A DNA stretch of 64,000 nt from Aedes albopictus (taxonomy: Eukaryota; Arthropoda; Insecta; Diptera; Culicidae). The notes under the pieces were generated by a model that worked only from the letters and a program-made list of their open reading frames with translations, ran no database searches and was not told the origin of the DNA. The stretch is from the NCBI RefSeq assembly GCF_035046485.1, contig NC_085137.1, positions 441,382,334 to 441,446,333 on the forward strand, written 5' to 3'. A program made the translations under genes and the position numbers. This document shows positions 22,864 to 32,640 of this stretch, in pieces. Numbering within the stretch: the first letter of the stretch is position 1; every line of letters starts with the position of its first letter.

Positions 22864-23715
22864 CAAGCAGATGTCTCCATCGCATATGCGCAGAATCTCG
22901 AGGCAGATTTGCCGGAGTTGTCGAGGACTGCTAGAATACGATAAAGGTAGCCATCATCAACAAGCTGACAACAATGTCGGGTATATGGAATGGAACCGAC
23001 AGAACGTCTGGCTCAACCAAAAGTGTAGGGAGATTTTGGTAGAGAAGAACGCAGCGAAAGCGGTTATGCTGCAGCATGGGACTCGGTAGAAAGAAAGAAC
23101 GGTATTAAAGAACGCGGAACTAACAGACTCCGTTCTTCCGGGAGAAAAAGCGCTACCTGCAAGAAGCAGAGTTTTAACAAATGAATCTGTCTCTAGTCGA
23201 AATGTGTAGAAATAATAACAGGAGCGTCTTTACGGATGGACGTAAGGTGATCAATAGGTGGAAGCAGCACTACGACGAACACCTGAATGGTGCGAGTAGC
23301 GCAGAAATGGAGGACCAAGGCAGCGGGAGAAATTACTATGATGAGCGAAGTTAAGGATGCTATACGGCAGCTCAAGAACAATTAATCAGCTGGTAGATGA
23401 TGTTGGAGCTTTACCATTATTGGCCTGGAAATGTTGACCACCGACCTGCAGCGGTTCATGGTCCGGATCTGGGAGATTGAACAGTTACCGTAGGAGCAGA
23501 AGGAAGGACTCATTAGCCCCATTTTTAAAAAGCTGACAAGTCGGAATGTGAAAACTTTCGAGCAATCACAACTCTGAATCCCGCCTACAAAGTACTATCC
23601 CAAATCATCTTCCATCGTCTTTCACCTTCAGTGAATGAGTGAGTTTGAAGTTACAAAGCCAGTTTCGTCGACGGCCGCTCGACAACGGACCAGATTTTCT
23701 CTTGGAGATCTTTCA
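22864..23715 (+). pseudogene. decayed RTE-clade non-LTR retrotransposon fragment
   Basis: Nucleotide blocks match the better-preserved RTE copy at 32641-35705 in the same order. Examples are the CGCAGAATCTCGAGGCAG region, the GTGGAAGCAGCACT.CGACGA region and the CATCGACGGCCG.TCGACAACGGACCAGAT region just upstream of the reverse transcriptase core. It covers the endonuclease-to-RT linker and the first part of the reverse transcriptase. Stops and frameshifts occur throughout, and the rest of the RT is absent. It has no function as a protein gene. This copy is clearly older than the other RTE copies in the window. Confidence 0.85.
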
Positions 23716-24355
23716 ATTCAGCCCTCTGCACCACCATACATGCTGAGGACTAAATGTAACTTGTAAGTATCCCAAGTAACAAAATTAATTTTATAATGCG
23801 TTGAAGTACTCTTCAACACATGTTCTTTAAAACCATGCATAAACCAAATTGCTCTGCAAAACAACATCAACTCAACCATAAACCCGCCAGAAGACCAAAG
23901 CGGCCCATCCTAAGATGCTCTTGGAGAGTTGTTTTTAAATTTCTCTTAAAACTTGTTGTACTTCCCAAGTTGTCCTCAAGGCGAATTGCTCTCCCCTTGT
24001 AGAATTCTACAAGTGCACGATAAAATATTATAAATTTGTCAGTGTTGTTGCTGATGCAGCTTTTATGTCGACAGAAAAGTTTGGTGAATTAAAATGAAAA
24101 AAAAAAAAACACAATGAAAATGACACATTATTGTAATCGGGATTAATTTATTACACAAATTGGAAATATTTCCGTGGTGTAACAAGGATGCCAAATGCCA
24201 AGCAAAATTTATCGTATATATATTGCAAGATACTTCCAAAAATTGCAACGCGCTTCCATTATAATGCATTAATAACATATTTAAAAATAGTATTCCTGGT
24301 CATGGAAACATTGTTCATGAGTTTTCTCAACATGGCTTCCATTGAAATCCAGGTC
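23716..24355. other. unassigned
   Basis: No supported gene. A CCCAAGTAAC motif near 23768 and another CCCAAGT at 23963 resemble the ends of short palindromic mosquito repeats, but no paired arms were found. Confidence 0.35.
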
Positions 24356-25336
24356 GGTGCACTATGGGCCAGAAATCAAAATTTCGCGACAAAATTCAAA
24401 AAAGTTGTTCTTTTTTTAAATCAATCAATTTTTATATATGTATGATTGTTTGGGCTATGATTGATTATATACCGACTGATTTTGTTTGATTTGTAACAAA
24501 ATTGTATAGTTTTTTGTATGGAAAAACTTCTTATAAGCGAAAATTCTCGATTTGAACCAATATTAAGAAAAATGTATGTTTTTTGTTTTTATTAGTGATA
24601 CTTTACACCATTCCCGTGATGCATTCGCATCAGCAAGAAAAATGTAATTTTTTGGTGGAAAATGTGCCCAACAAATATATCGCCTACAATTCCTAACAGT
24701 AAATTTAGTATATTTTGCATATTTGATGCACAAATTGTGATGTCTTTAAGTTTAAATTAAACTTTTATGCAATTCAGTATCGGCAAGCCTCGTTGGATAA
24801 ATGCACGACTTGTGCTGAAAAAATCAACTTTTTGCAACTCGTTACATAAATAACTATTACAATATTTACTCAAAATTTACGGTTTATTTGCCAATTTGTT
24901 CAAAAAGAAGTAGTATTCGACTGTATTCGACATGCATCTGGTCTAGGAAGCTAGTTGAGACTCTTCTTTTTCGGATGCTAACGGACGTTTTTGCGGGAAT
25001 TTGCGGGAAATCAAAATATAATGATTTTAGTGCATGAGTTAATTTTACAAAATTATGTTTTACGCTGTGATTCAATAGCTATCCACTCTAAGGTCCACTT
25101 TTGCTATTTCCTTATGGCTTGCGAAACAATACACGTAGCAACAAACTACCATTATTCAGGAAGGTTTTGTTTCAGGCAAGACTGTGATTGTAGGCGTTCA
25201 AGTCAATACCACACACTTACTATAAGTACAAAGTTTCGGTACATCAACTCGTGTGGTCAATTATGATTTTTAATAAGCTCAATATATATGGATAAGTTTT
25301 TGGTAAAAAAATCCGCTGTTCAGGTTTTTCAGATGT

Positions 25337-25715
25337 CCGGCATTTGGCCGAATGCCGCTTGACCGAATTATGTTCAAAATAATTCAGAGAACCCTTTTCA
25401 CATTCTAGCTACCAATTTTATCATCATTAATTTTTCCATCATTATATTGTCTATTATTTCTAGTTTTACAATTCAGGGATTAGTTGGCCTTGAAACTGTC
25501 AATATTTTATCAGAGATTTTTCCTCCTTTTAATCATAGGCGATTATTTTGAGTTATACTGACGTGGAGAACAATGATATGATCGTTTCTTCTTCAGCCTA
25601 AAGGCATTCAGCCAAATGGCGTTCGGCCAAATGACCCTTTCGGCCAAATGGCGTTCGGCCAAGCGGCAATCACTCAAATGACAGTCGGCCAAATGACTCG
25701 GAGCCGGTAATGAAC
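25337..25715. repeat. clustered TTTGGCCGAATG motifs, inverted at two ends
   Basis: The left side has GGCATTTGGCCGAATGCCGC (25338-25360). The right side (25604-25700) has about six inverse copies such as GGCGTTCGGCCAAATG. The layout mirrors the 3026-3250 element (clusters of a ~15-bp TTTGGC unit facing each other), but I found no clean ends or target duplication. Confidence 0.5.
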
Positions 25716-25768
25716 AATAAATAAATTACGCTCGCTCTTCGTACATATGCACAAGTGGGATGGATATA

Positions 25769-25952
25769 GGGTGACAAAGGGTATTATCGGCAGGTTTGTT
25801 CTCTTCGTCAAGGGGTTTTTTGTGGGCCAAATTGCCTGAAATTTGGGCACATGACTCAGCTTGGTTGGGAAGGATTTGAGGCCAACTTTGGGATCAACAG
25901 GTGTCAAAAAACCCCCCATGACGAAGAGAACAAAACTGCCGAAAAGTTCCCC
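25769..25952. mobile_element. TA-flanked MITE, about 184 bp
   Basis: Inverse arms share CGGCAG..TTGTTCTCTTCGTCA and GGGGTTTTTTG. The outermost bases (GGGTGACA left, the inverse of GGGGAACTTTTCGGCAG right) match only partly. TA lies at both edges (25767-25768 and 25953-25954). The short open frame on the minus strand is a shadow. Confidence 0.6.
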
Positions 25953-26015
25953 TATTTGCGATAAATAGACATATTTAAATTTCCTTGTAATATTTATAAT
26001 GCCGTGTCATTGATT

Positions 26016-26086
26016 GGCTCGGTAGCTAAGTCAGTAAAGCCCTTGTGTAGCATATAAGGGTCGTGAGGTCAAATCTCACTTGAGCT
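26016..26086 (+). tRNA. tRNA-Ala(AGC)-like sequence inside a transposon loop
   Basis: A 71-nt stretch folds as a cloverleaf. The acceptor GGCTCGG pairs with TTGAGCT using three wobble pairs. The D-arm is GCTAAGTCAGTAAAGC. The anticodon arm is CTTGT-GTAGCAT-ATAAG (anticodon AGC). The T-arm is GTGAG-GTCAAAT-CTCAC, lacking the usual TTC at the loop start. The weak acceptor and altered T-loop suggest a pseudogene or SINE promoter relic. Confidence 0.45.
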
Positions 26087-26897
26087 GTGGAATTGTTATT
26101 AATTTCATTAATAATATATTCATCTGTACATATGTATGTACGTTGAGTTAATTTAAAATTCTAATTGATCACAAGGATTGATATACCGAAACTTTGCACA
26201 TTGAGTAAGTGTGTGACCTTGATTTAAAAGCTTATAATCACATTTATATCTAAAACAAACTCTTCCAGAATGGTAGTGGTTTGTTGCTATGTAAATTGCA
26301 TCACAAGCCACAAAGTCATTGCGTCGTAATGGCAAGAGTGGATGATTATTTAAGCACAGCGTTATATATTGTAAAATTAGAGCAAACACTAAAATCACTC
26401 TAACTTGGTTTCCCGCAAATTCCCGCAAAAAAGTCCGGAAGCATTCGAAAAAGAAGAGTCTCAACTAGCATCCTAGACCGGTTGCATGTCGAATACGGTC
26501 GAATATTCCTACTTTCTGAACACATTGGCAAATAAACCGTAAAATTTGAGTAAATATTGAAAAAACAATTTTTAAACTTAAAAGCATCGCAATTTGTGCA
26601 CCAATTCTGCAAAATATACTAAATTTACTGTTAGGAAATGTATGCGTTATACTTGTTGGGCACATTTTTCACCACAAATCACATTTTTCTAAATATTGAT
26701 TAATATCGAGAATTCTCGCTTACAAGAAGTTTCTCCATACAAAAAACGATTCAATTTTGTTACAAATCGAAAAAATCAGTCGGTATATAATCAAACATAG
26801 CCCAAACAATCATACAAATATGAAAATTGATTGATCCTAGAAAAACAACTTTTTCGACTTTTGTCGCGAAATTTTTATTTCTGGCCCATAGTGCGGT

Positions 26898-27593
26898 GGT
26901 CGGTCCATTATCGATGGTTTTAATCAACATCACCATAAGATCGTCTTAAATTTCTTTCAACTCATGCCAGAGCTAAAAGCATAACTCAAGAATACTAGGA
27001 TTTATAACGTTCTCAATGCAGCCTGGTTGGCCTCCATCAAGGACGTCTTAAATTTATTTTATCTTAAGCAAGGGTAAGAAGTAAGTATTACTCAAGAGTA
27101 CTCAGGTTTATAACGTTCTTGATGTAGGTTTATGCAAACTCCGCCGAGAACGTCATAAATCATGTACGCCAAATTGTAAACAAACAGTAAATTATCGCAC
27201 CGCGGTGGATTTTGTGAATCTCGTCCGATCAATTTAATCATTAGCCCGGTACCGTTGCCAATCAGGCAGACCTTTTTCGATAACCGGCCTTGATGCTGTG
27301 CAGTGCCTCATTCCTCCGGTCAGCATTTCCAACAGGTAAGTAGTTGTTTACTTTGAAGATCGATGTTTGGAACCCCGATTGCACCGGAATCGACGTCCTG
27401 GATGACCAAACCCACCTCATTTCGGATGCTGCAACCGGAAGAACTTGGCACTGCACCGCGTCGCGGTTGGGTTTCCGGGTAGGTGTTCTTGATTGGCAGC
27501 AATCATGGAACGATGAGAATCAAAATCTGTATTTTTCATGTACCAAACTGTTCTCATGCGAGAACAGTTGCTCTTGATCAAGAACAGATGATT
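26898..27593. other. unassigned; includes a diverged ~115-bp duplication
   Basis: Around 26940-27140 two successive segments each run from GTCTTAAATTT through ACTCAAGA.TACT to TTTATAACGTTCT, so a unit of about 115 bp is present twice. The segment 27240-27590 is GC-richer and contains CAGGTAAGT (27330-27338), which looks like a splice donor. I cannot connect it to any gene. Confidence 0.4.
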
Positions 27594-27598
27594 GAAGA

Positions 27599-28072
27599 TG
27601 TTGCTGGCAACACTGCTGCGCAACCGTCAGACAGGCATAATGAAAGGCAAATATAGGCGAATCATGTAGGCTATTGTATTCAATGTGTCAAACGCGATGT
27701 AGTGGAATTAGACCAAGTGGATGATAACAAGTCTACATTATTTGTTAAAGCAACTGTTTTATCTTAAATCTATACAATGAATTGGACGACACGTAACTTA
27801 ATCTAAGTGTTTGTATCACAGATTGTAAGTGAATTCTGTAACTATATTGAGCTAAATCTAATTAATATCTAAACAACAGATAATGAAATGAGCACCATAC
27901 AATTACGGAACTAATCCAACGTGCACTCGAAACCGAAATTTGTAAGTAGTTATATACTATACATTGTGAACCCTGCTGAAATAAATTCTTAGCTTATAGC
28001 TTACACGCACCTAAAAATTGAGTTTGCGATTTGCTCGTAGAGTTCGGACATGAGCCCGTAGTTCCCGTAACA
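27599..28072 (+). mobile_element. solo LTR, 474 bp
   Basis: The segment starts TGTTGC and ends GTAACA, with the usual TG...CA boundary. It is bracketed by a perfect 5-bp direct repeat GAAGA (27594-27598 and 28073-28077). A polyadenylation signal AATAAA lies at 27980-27985, about 90 bp before the end, consistent with plus orientation. No internal retrotransposon sequence adjoins either side, so this is the product of LTR-LTR recombination. A 5-bp duplication is seen in several LTR superfamilies, so I do not name one. Confidence 0.85.
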
Positions 28073-28187
28073 GAAGATGACTACAAGAGCCTTATAAAAC
28101 TGAAAATAAGTTCAACAGTTCTTGTTGTGTTTATGGTTTTATGAACTGAACCTCAAGTATTCTTGGAGGTGTTTTTTAAACCACATA

Positions 28188-28835
28188 CCGTCGTGCGGGG
28201 CTTCTTTATACACTTTTTAATGGTTTTTCAACTTTATGACATTATAACTCCCAGAGTAGTGAATGTATTTCCACAATTTTTACACATAATAATTGTGAGT
28301 ATGTATGTAGAATGAATGCAAAATTTGAACTAAATCCATCAATAAACAAAAAAGTTGTCCATACACCAATCGGAGACATCTCATATAGAACCAGAGGGAG
28401 CTACTTTGGACATTCATAATTAAAACAGAACTGCAGTTAAAATTCCGTTTAACTGTTGTATACTATATCATACATGATTTCAATAAATATATGCGTTTTT
28501 AGGTGGTTCTGTGCTACCTTTGGTATTATGAGTCGATACTTCTTGCACAAATTGAGCAACCCTTTGAAATTTATGAACTGTAGAAACAATGCTTACAGAG
28601 CAAATGTTCTGATACGTGATGTATATTTTTATGATTCATTCGATGTTTTTTCGCCTCCTGACAAGCAATAAAGGGTTTGTTTAAAAAACAATTTCAGCCA
28701 AATGAAGGGGAAAATATTGCGTCATAATAGTCCCAAAGACATCAAACAGATTTGAACCATATTTCAAATTCAAAAGATCCATATTTAAAAGTGTCCAAAG
28801 TAGCCCCGTATTTCAAAAGTAGCCCCGCACGACGG
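28188..28835. mobile_element. TA-flanked element, 648 bp, CCGTCGTGCGGGGC termini
   Basis: A perfect 15-bp inverted repeat CCGTCGTGCGGGGCT sits at both ends, each followed by TA (28186-28187 and 28836-28837). Subterminal copies of AAAGTAGCCCC and its inverse occur near 28400 and 28795-28825. The 71-codon frame in the middle has no recognisable domain. Confidence 0.85.
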
Positions 28836-28920
28836 TATTGACAAAGAATAATCGTGCTCAGCTTCGATAAGATCAATAAGAATATGCAATGTTCCGATGA
28901 AACTATCATAAAAACAAATA

Positions 28921-29135
28921 GGGTATCGCGCCACTTGGGCGGTGGCTTCTATATTCGTCTGTTTTCCACTATAACTCAGTCAATTTTGAACCAATTGACT
29001 TGAAATGTTGTACACGGGTAGATATTATACATATCTCACCAAATTCCAAAAGTTGTGTCAATTGGTTCAAATTTGACTGAGTTATAGTGGAAAACAGACG
29101 AATATAGAAGCCACCACCCAAGTGGCGCGATTCCC
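28921..29135. mobile_element. TA-flanked palindromic MITE, copy 1 (215 bp)
   Basis: Almost the whole element is an inverted repeat. It starts GGGTATCGCGCCACTTGGGC and ends with the inverse (GTGGCGCGATTCCC), with TA on both sides (28919-28920, 29136-29137). It is the same length as, and nearly identical to, the copy at 61180-61394. It therefore belongs to a family of recent copies. Confidence 0.92.
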
Positions 29136-29137
29136 TA

Positions 29138-32100
29138 AAACCAAATAGAATCAAGATTGTTTCTTGGGATGTTATATGCGTCCCGACTCTACCGTCCTAC
29201 ACAGAGAGATAACCGCCGATATGCAGCGGCTTCCTATTTGTTCTTTCGCAATCAATACATTCTTTATTATTCTTGCAAGCGTGGGCCCACCTTGGTCGAT
29301 GGAATTGCAAACCCACAGTATAGAGCTAACGCAATCGATTACACCTCGAGTCGATTGAGTTGCACAACGCAACGCATTCCTTTTGCCTTGGTTACAGCTA
29401 GCCTCTGGAAGATTAGTGTGCATTAGGTAGACGATACCTATAGTTTTGTTTGCCGTGCCCTACCTTACCTTGAGTTGGCTACGCGCAGGCCGCGTCCGTG
29501 CGCGGCTGCATCGGTAATAATTTATTGCGGCAGCTTATTAAAAGTCCATCAAGCGTTCCTCTCAGGCAGGCCGTCGCGCCGCCACCGTATCGTCCGAGGC
29601 GCGTCAAAAGACGGATGGCGCTGTCGATGGGAAGATTCAGCCGCATTTGTCAAGATTTTCCTTTTTGCAGGCGCTCGATGAGAAAAGGCGGCATGGAAGC
29701 CCCGCCGCCGCGTCACCTAGAAATGATCGCGATGAACGAGCTGGATTGTGGTCAGCTTCAGTCCATAGACCAGACTTAGGCAGGAGCGATGATGGAGGTA
29801 TGTAAATCATGCAAATCGCGAAATGTAAAGTGGATTTGAAATTGTCCATGGATCCGTCAGAGATTAGGTCAAGAATAATGGAATGCCATTAGTTCGAGCT
29901 TGAGATTGATATACTCTGTTTGGATGATGTCATTTGAGGATCAACTATGGTGACAATATTGAGTCCAGCTATTGGATAAAGTAAAACAAAACGTCTCTTT
30001 ACAGTACTCAATAATTATTTTATCTACAATCTTTATTTTTATCTCACTTCATCAACTTAAAACTTTGTGTTCTGTGTATAATTGCACACTATCGTCTTAA
30101 TTTGGTAATTTGTATTTTCCTAAAGTGGTTTTTGAAAGTCCTTGTGAAACATCTGCTGCAAGAATATTTGAAGAAAACTGTCTTGTAGGTAGATATAGAT
30201 TACCTGAAGATGGGTATGAGTATTAATCAATCGTTGACCTACAAAGTTGGCGAACGATTGCTGTTCCCGTTCATCTGCCGGGCACGTTATTCAACAACTA
30301 TTTTTAGGGTATCGTAACAACAAAAGTTTGACATGTGGTTGTCATTGAAATTCATGCTTTCAAATTTACTGGAACAGACAATTGTTCTTCGCAAGCAAAG
30401 TACCACAACAAAAATTGAGCATGGCTAACTTGTCCCAATTTCTTTTTACTAAATAATTCTTTGCATCTACAAATTGAACGGTCATCTATGCTTATGGCTT
30501 ATACTTATGGGGTGTTCATATTCAATCTTAAAATGTTAAAAAAAAACGCGGAATTATTTTTTTTTGGTTTGTTGTACTAACGTCACCATCTTACTAGGGT
30601 TAACAGTAATATGTGAGAAAATCGGTTGAAAACAGAGGAAAAATAAGTCGAACAACGACAAGTTTGATTCGAGTTGGCGCTCATCTCTAATCGCATTCTG
30701 CCCACTCCCCAAACCAATGAGCAGAACCGAAGAAAAGTGGCAACCACTCTCAGAAGATCTGATTTTAAGCCCCAATGACGAAAACAAATAGCCCACGACA
30801 CAGAATGTGACATAAAGAAAAGATCACACACGACGAAACAAGGCGCTTCGGCAGCGATTATTGCACCCCGGGACTCCTGGCACTTCCAACAACACCACGA
30901 GCAGAGCGGACTTTTCAATAATTCATATTTTATTAATTTGATACAATGCGCCGATGGACGGATGGCAATATGTTTCAGCGTTTTTTTAGGCTTGGCCAAG
31001 TCTCTGAAGTTGGAAGAACCACAACCACAACTGGTGGACAGATACAAAAAAAAACTGGACTCATCAAAACCAAATGTTTATGTTGCAAAACGCGCTGTTA
31101 AATGTTTGATATGCATGCAATAAAATACGAATACATATTAGGTAGACCATAAATCACGAAGCATTATGGTCAAAATATTTGCTGGGTTTTTTGTTCGTAC
31201 AATTGCTTTTATGGACGAGATATGATCATAAAATTTCAGGAAGGTTATCGACACTTCACACGTTTTGACACTTAGAAAAGTTATTTCTTTTTAAATTATT
31301 ATTTGAGATGTGCGATAGCTCAAGATTTATGCAGTTTTTCACCCATTCTACAGGAATTTTTAATTTGCCAACAACTGATAATATGAACAAACTTCTACTT
31401 AAACTTGAGAAGTATTTCACGTGCTTCCTATAAATCTATCTTGTCATGATTAGACCGTAATTTATCACTTCCCTCAATGCTACTGTATCGTTCATAAGCC
31501 GGGACAGTTCCATCGAATTCCTTTTTCAGAAAAGGGTCCAAACGCAATGCGTGAGGAATGCTAGACAGTAGCAGCAATGAAACGCGTGTCTGGTAAAACC
31601 CTACAAAGCTCACCAATCTTCGAGCGAGTCGGAAGAGTAGTTGGTCAAGCAGCATTAAAATTCCGTCGTATCACCACCACCGGTTTTTATTGCCCACCGC
31701 CGATATTTAAGGAATTTATGGGCATCTAAACCATGGCAGTCTTCCGCTACCTGTCGGAAAAACAGGTCACGGAAGGAATTCACCCGGCCACGAGCACAGC
31801 TTGGTTTCTTACAATGTTGTTCATAAAGATGTGGTCTCGAAGGCTCAACCGCATGCTTCTAGCAATTTCGTAACCGTCTACGAGGTCATATAGCTCTACT
31901 AAATATTTGTTGTATATTTTTTGCAGTTTTTCCATCTGGAATTCACACTACGTAACCGGCCCACAGACTGTAGTCCTACATTTCCATTTTTTGTGTTTTA
32001 CAATACTCTGCCCATATTCGCATAGTTGACGTAAGCGCCGCTGTAGTTTCTACGTTGACATCCAACTAAAGGTTAGATCTTGTGTTGTATTCAATTAAAC

Positions 32101-32280
32101 TGGATACATATACGTAGATGCGTCAGATATTAGCTTTGTATATGCTGACTTTGTCAATTGTGGGTACGTCGACTATGCAAATATGGGCAGTACAGGTACA
32201 CTTCGATTTAATGGATCCTCTATTAAATATACCCTCGATTTTATGTACATTTCCTTTAATTACTAAAATATGTTGTTCCA
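29138..32280. other. 3.1 kb without a recognisable gene
   Basis: The segment 29480-29800 is clearly GC-rich (CGTCGCGCCGCC, CCCCGCCGCCGCG) and holds short frames on both strands; none resembles a known family. The minus-strand frame of 154 codons at 30583-31047 is Cys/Ser-rich and unrecognised. The stretch 31430-31860 also carries an unrecognised minus-strand frame. Exons of a host gene could hide here, but I cannot support any. Confidence 0.35.
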
Positions 32281-32281
32281 T

Positions 32282-32640
32282 AGGGCTGCAAAACGGTGAA
32301 TCGTTAAGGAGAGCGTCCAACATAGCTCTGGCCCTCACAAGTTCCTCGGGTCAAATTCTGCTATACTCTGGCCTACGAGGTGAACACACTCCTCGCCACC
32401 GTGGAGTTGGTTTCCTGCTCGGCACTCACGCCTACGTTGCGCTCATGAAGTGGGAACCTATTAATGAGAGGATAATTGTAGCCAGATACAGAACACGGGT
32501 TCGAAACCTTACCATGATCTAATGTTACGCGTCAACCGATGCTGCCGAATTGCAAGATAAAGAAAATTTTTACAGTCAACTGTATGCTGTCGTGGGGGTG
32601 GAAGCTCAGGTAAAATATTATCTCCTGGGCGCCCATTAAA
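32282..32640 (+). pseudogene. RTE-type element fragment: 5' region fused to endonuclease piece
   Basis: The first ~65 bp (GGGCTGCAAAACGGTGAATC and onward to CACAAGTTCCT) match 59926-60000, an RTE-associated 5' region. The frame then reads GVGFLLGTHAYVALMKWEPI, RIIVARYRTRVRNLTM and DKENFYSQLYAVV. These are the middle strands of an exonuclease-endonuclease-phosphatase domain as found in RTE-type elements. The N-terminal third of the endonuclease is missing and a stop falls at 32520. The following copy at 32641 is a different subfamily, so this is an independent truncated insertion. Confidence 0.75.

Larger units (their letters stand above)
24359..26894. mobile_element. DNA element with very long inverted arms and 3-bp target duplication
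   Basis: The ends are exact inverse copies, GCACTATGGGCCAGAAAT. They are flanked by GGT on both sides (24356-24358 and 26895-26897). The arms run about 24359-25275 and 26146-26894. Homology continues along the whole arm with indels, including a ~100-bp insertion in the left arm around 24760-24858. CACTA near the terminus and a 3-bp duplication recall CACTA/Spm elements, but that class is only an inference. The 870-bp loop holds a TTTGGCC repeat, a TA-flanked MITE and a tRNA-like sequence. No transposase is present. Confidence 0.8.

Noticed and set aside
27330..27338. Splice donor CAGGTAAGT marking a host exon
   Set aside because: An isolated match; no coding frame upstream joins it, and a solo LTR follows shortly after.
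30583..31047. 154-codon minus-strand frame
   Set aside because: No family recognised, no start context or splice structure to support it, and composition typical of a random frame. It is kept as unassigned only.
32118..32300. Upstream part of the 134-codon frame as part of the endonuclease
   Set aside because: Only the portion after about 32340 has endonuclease character. The first part is a hydrophobic chance extension upstream of the RTE leader.
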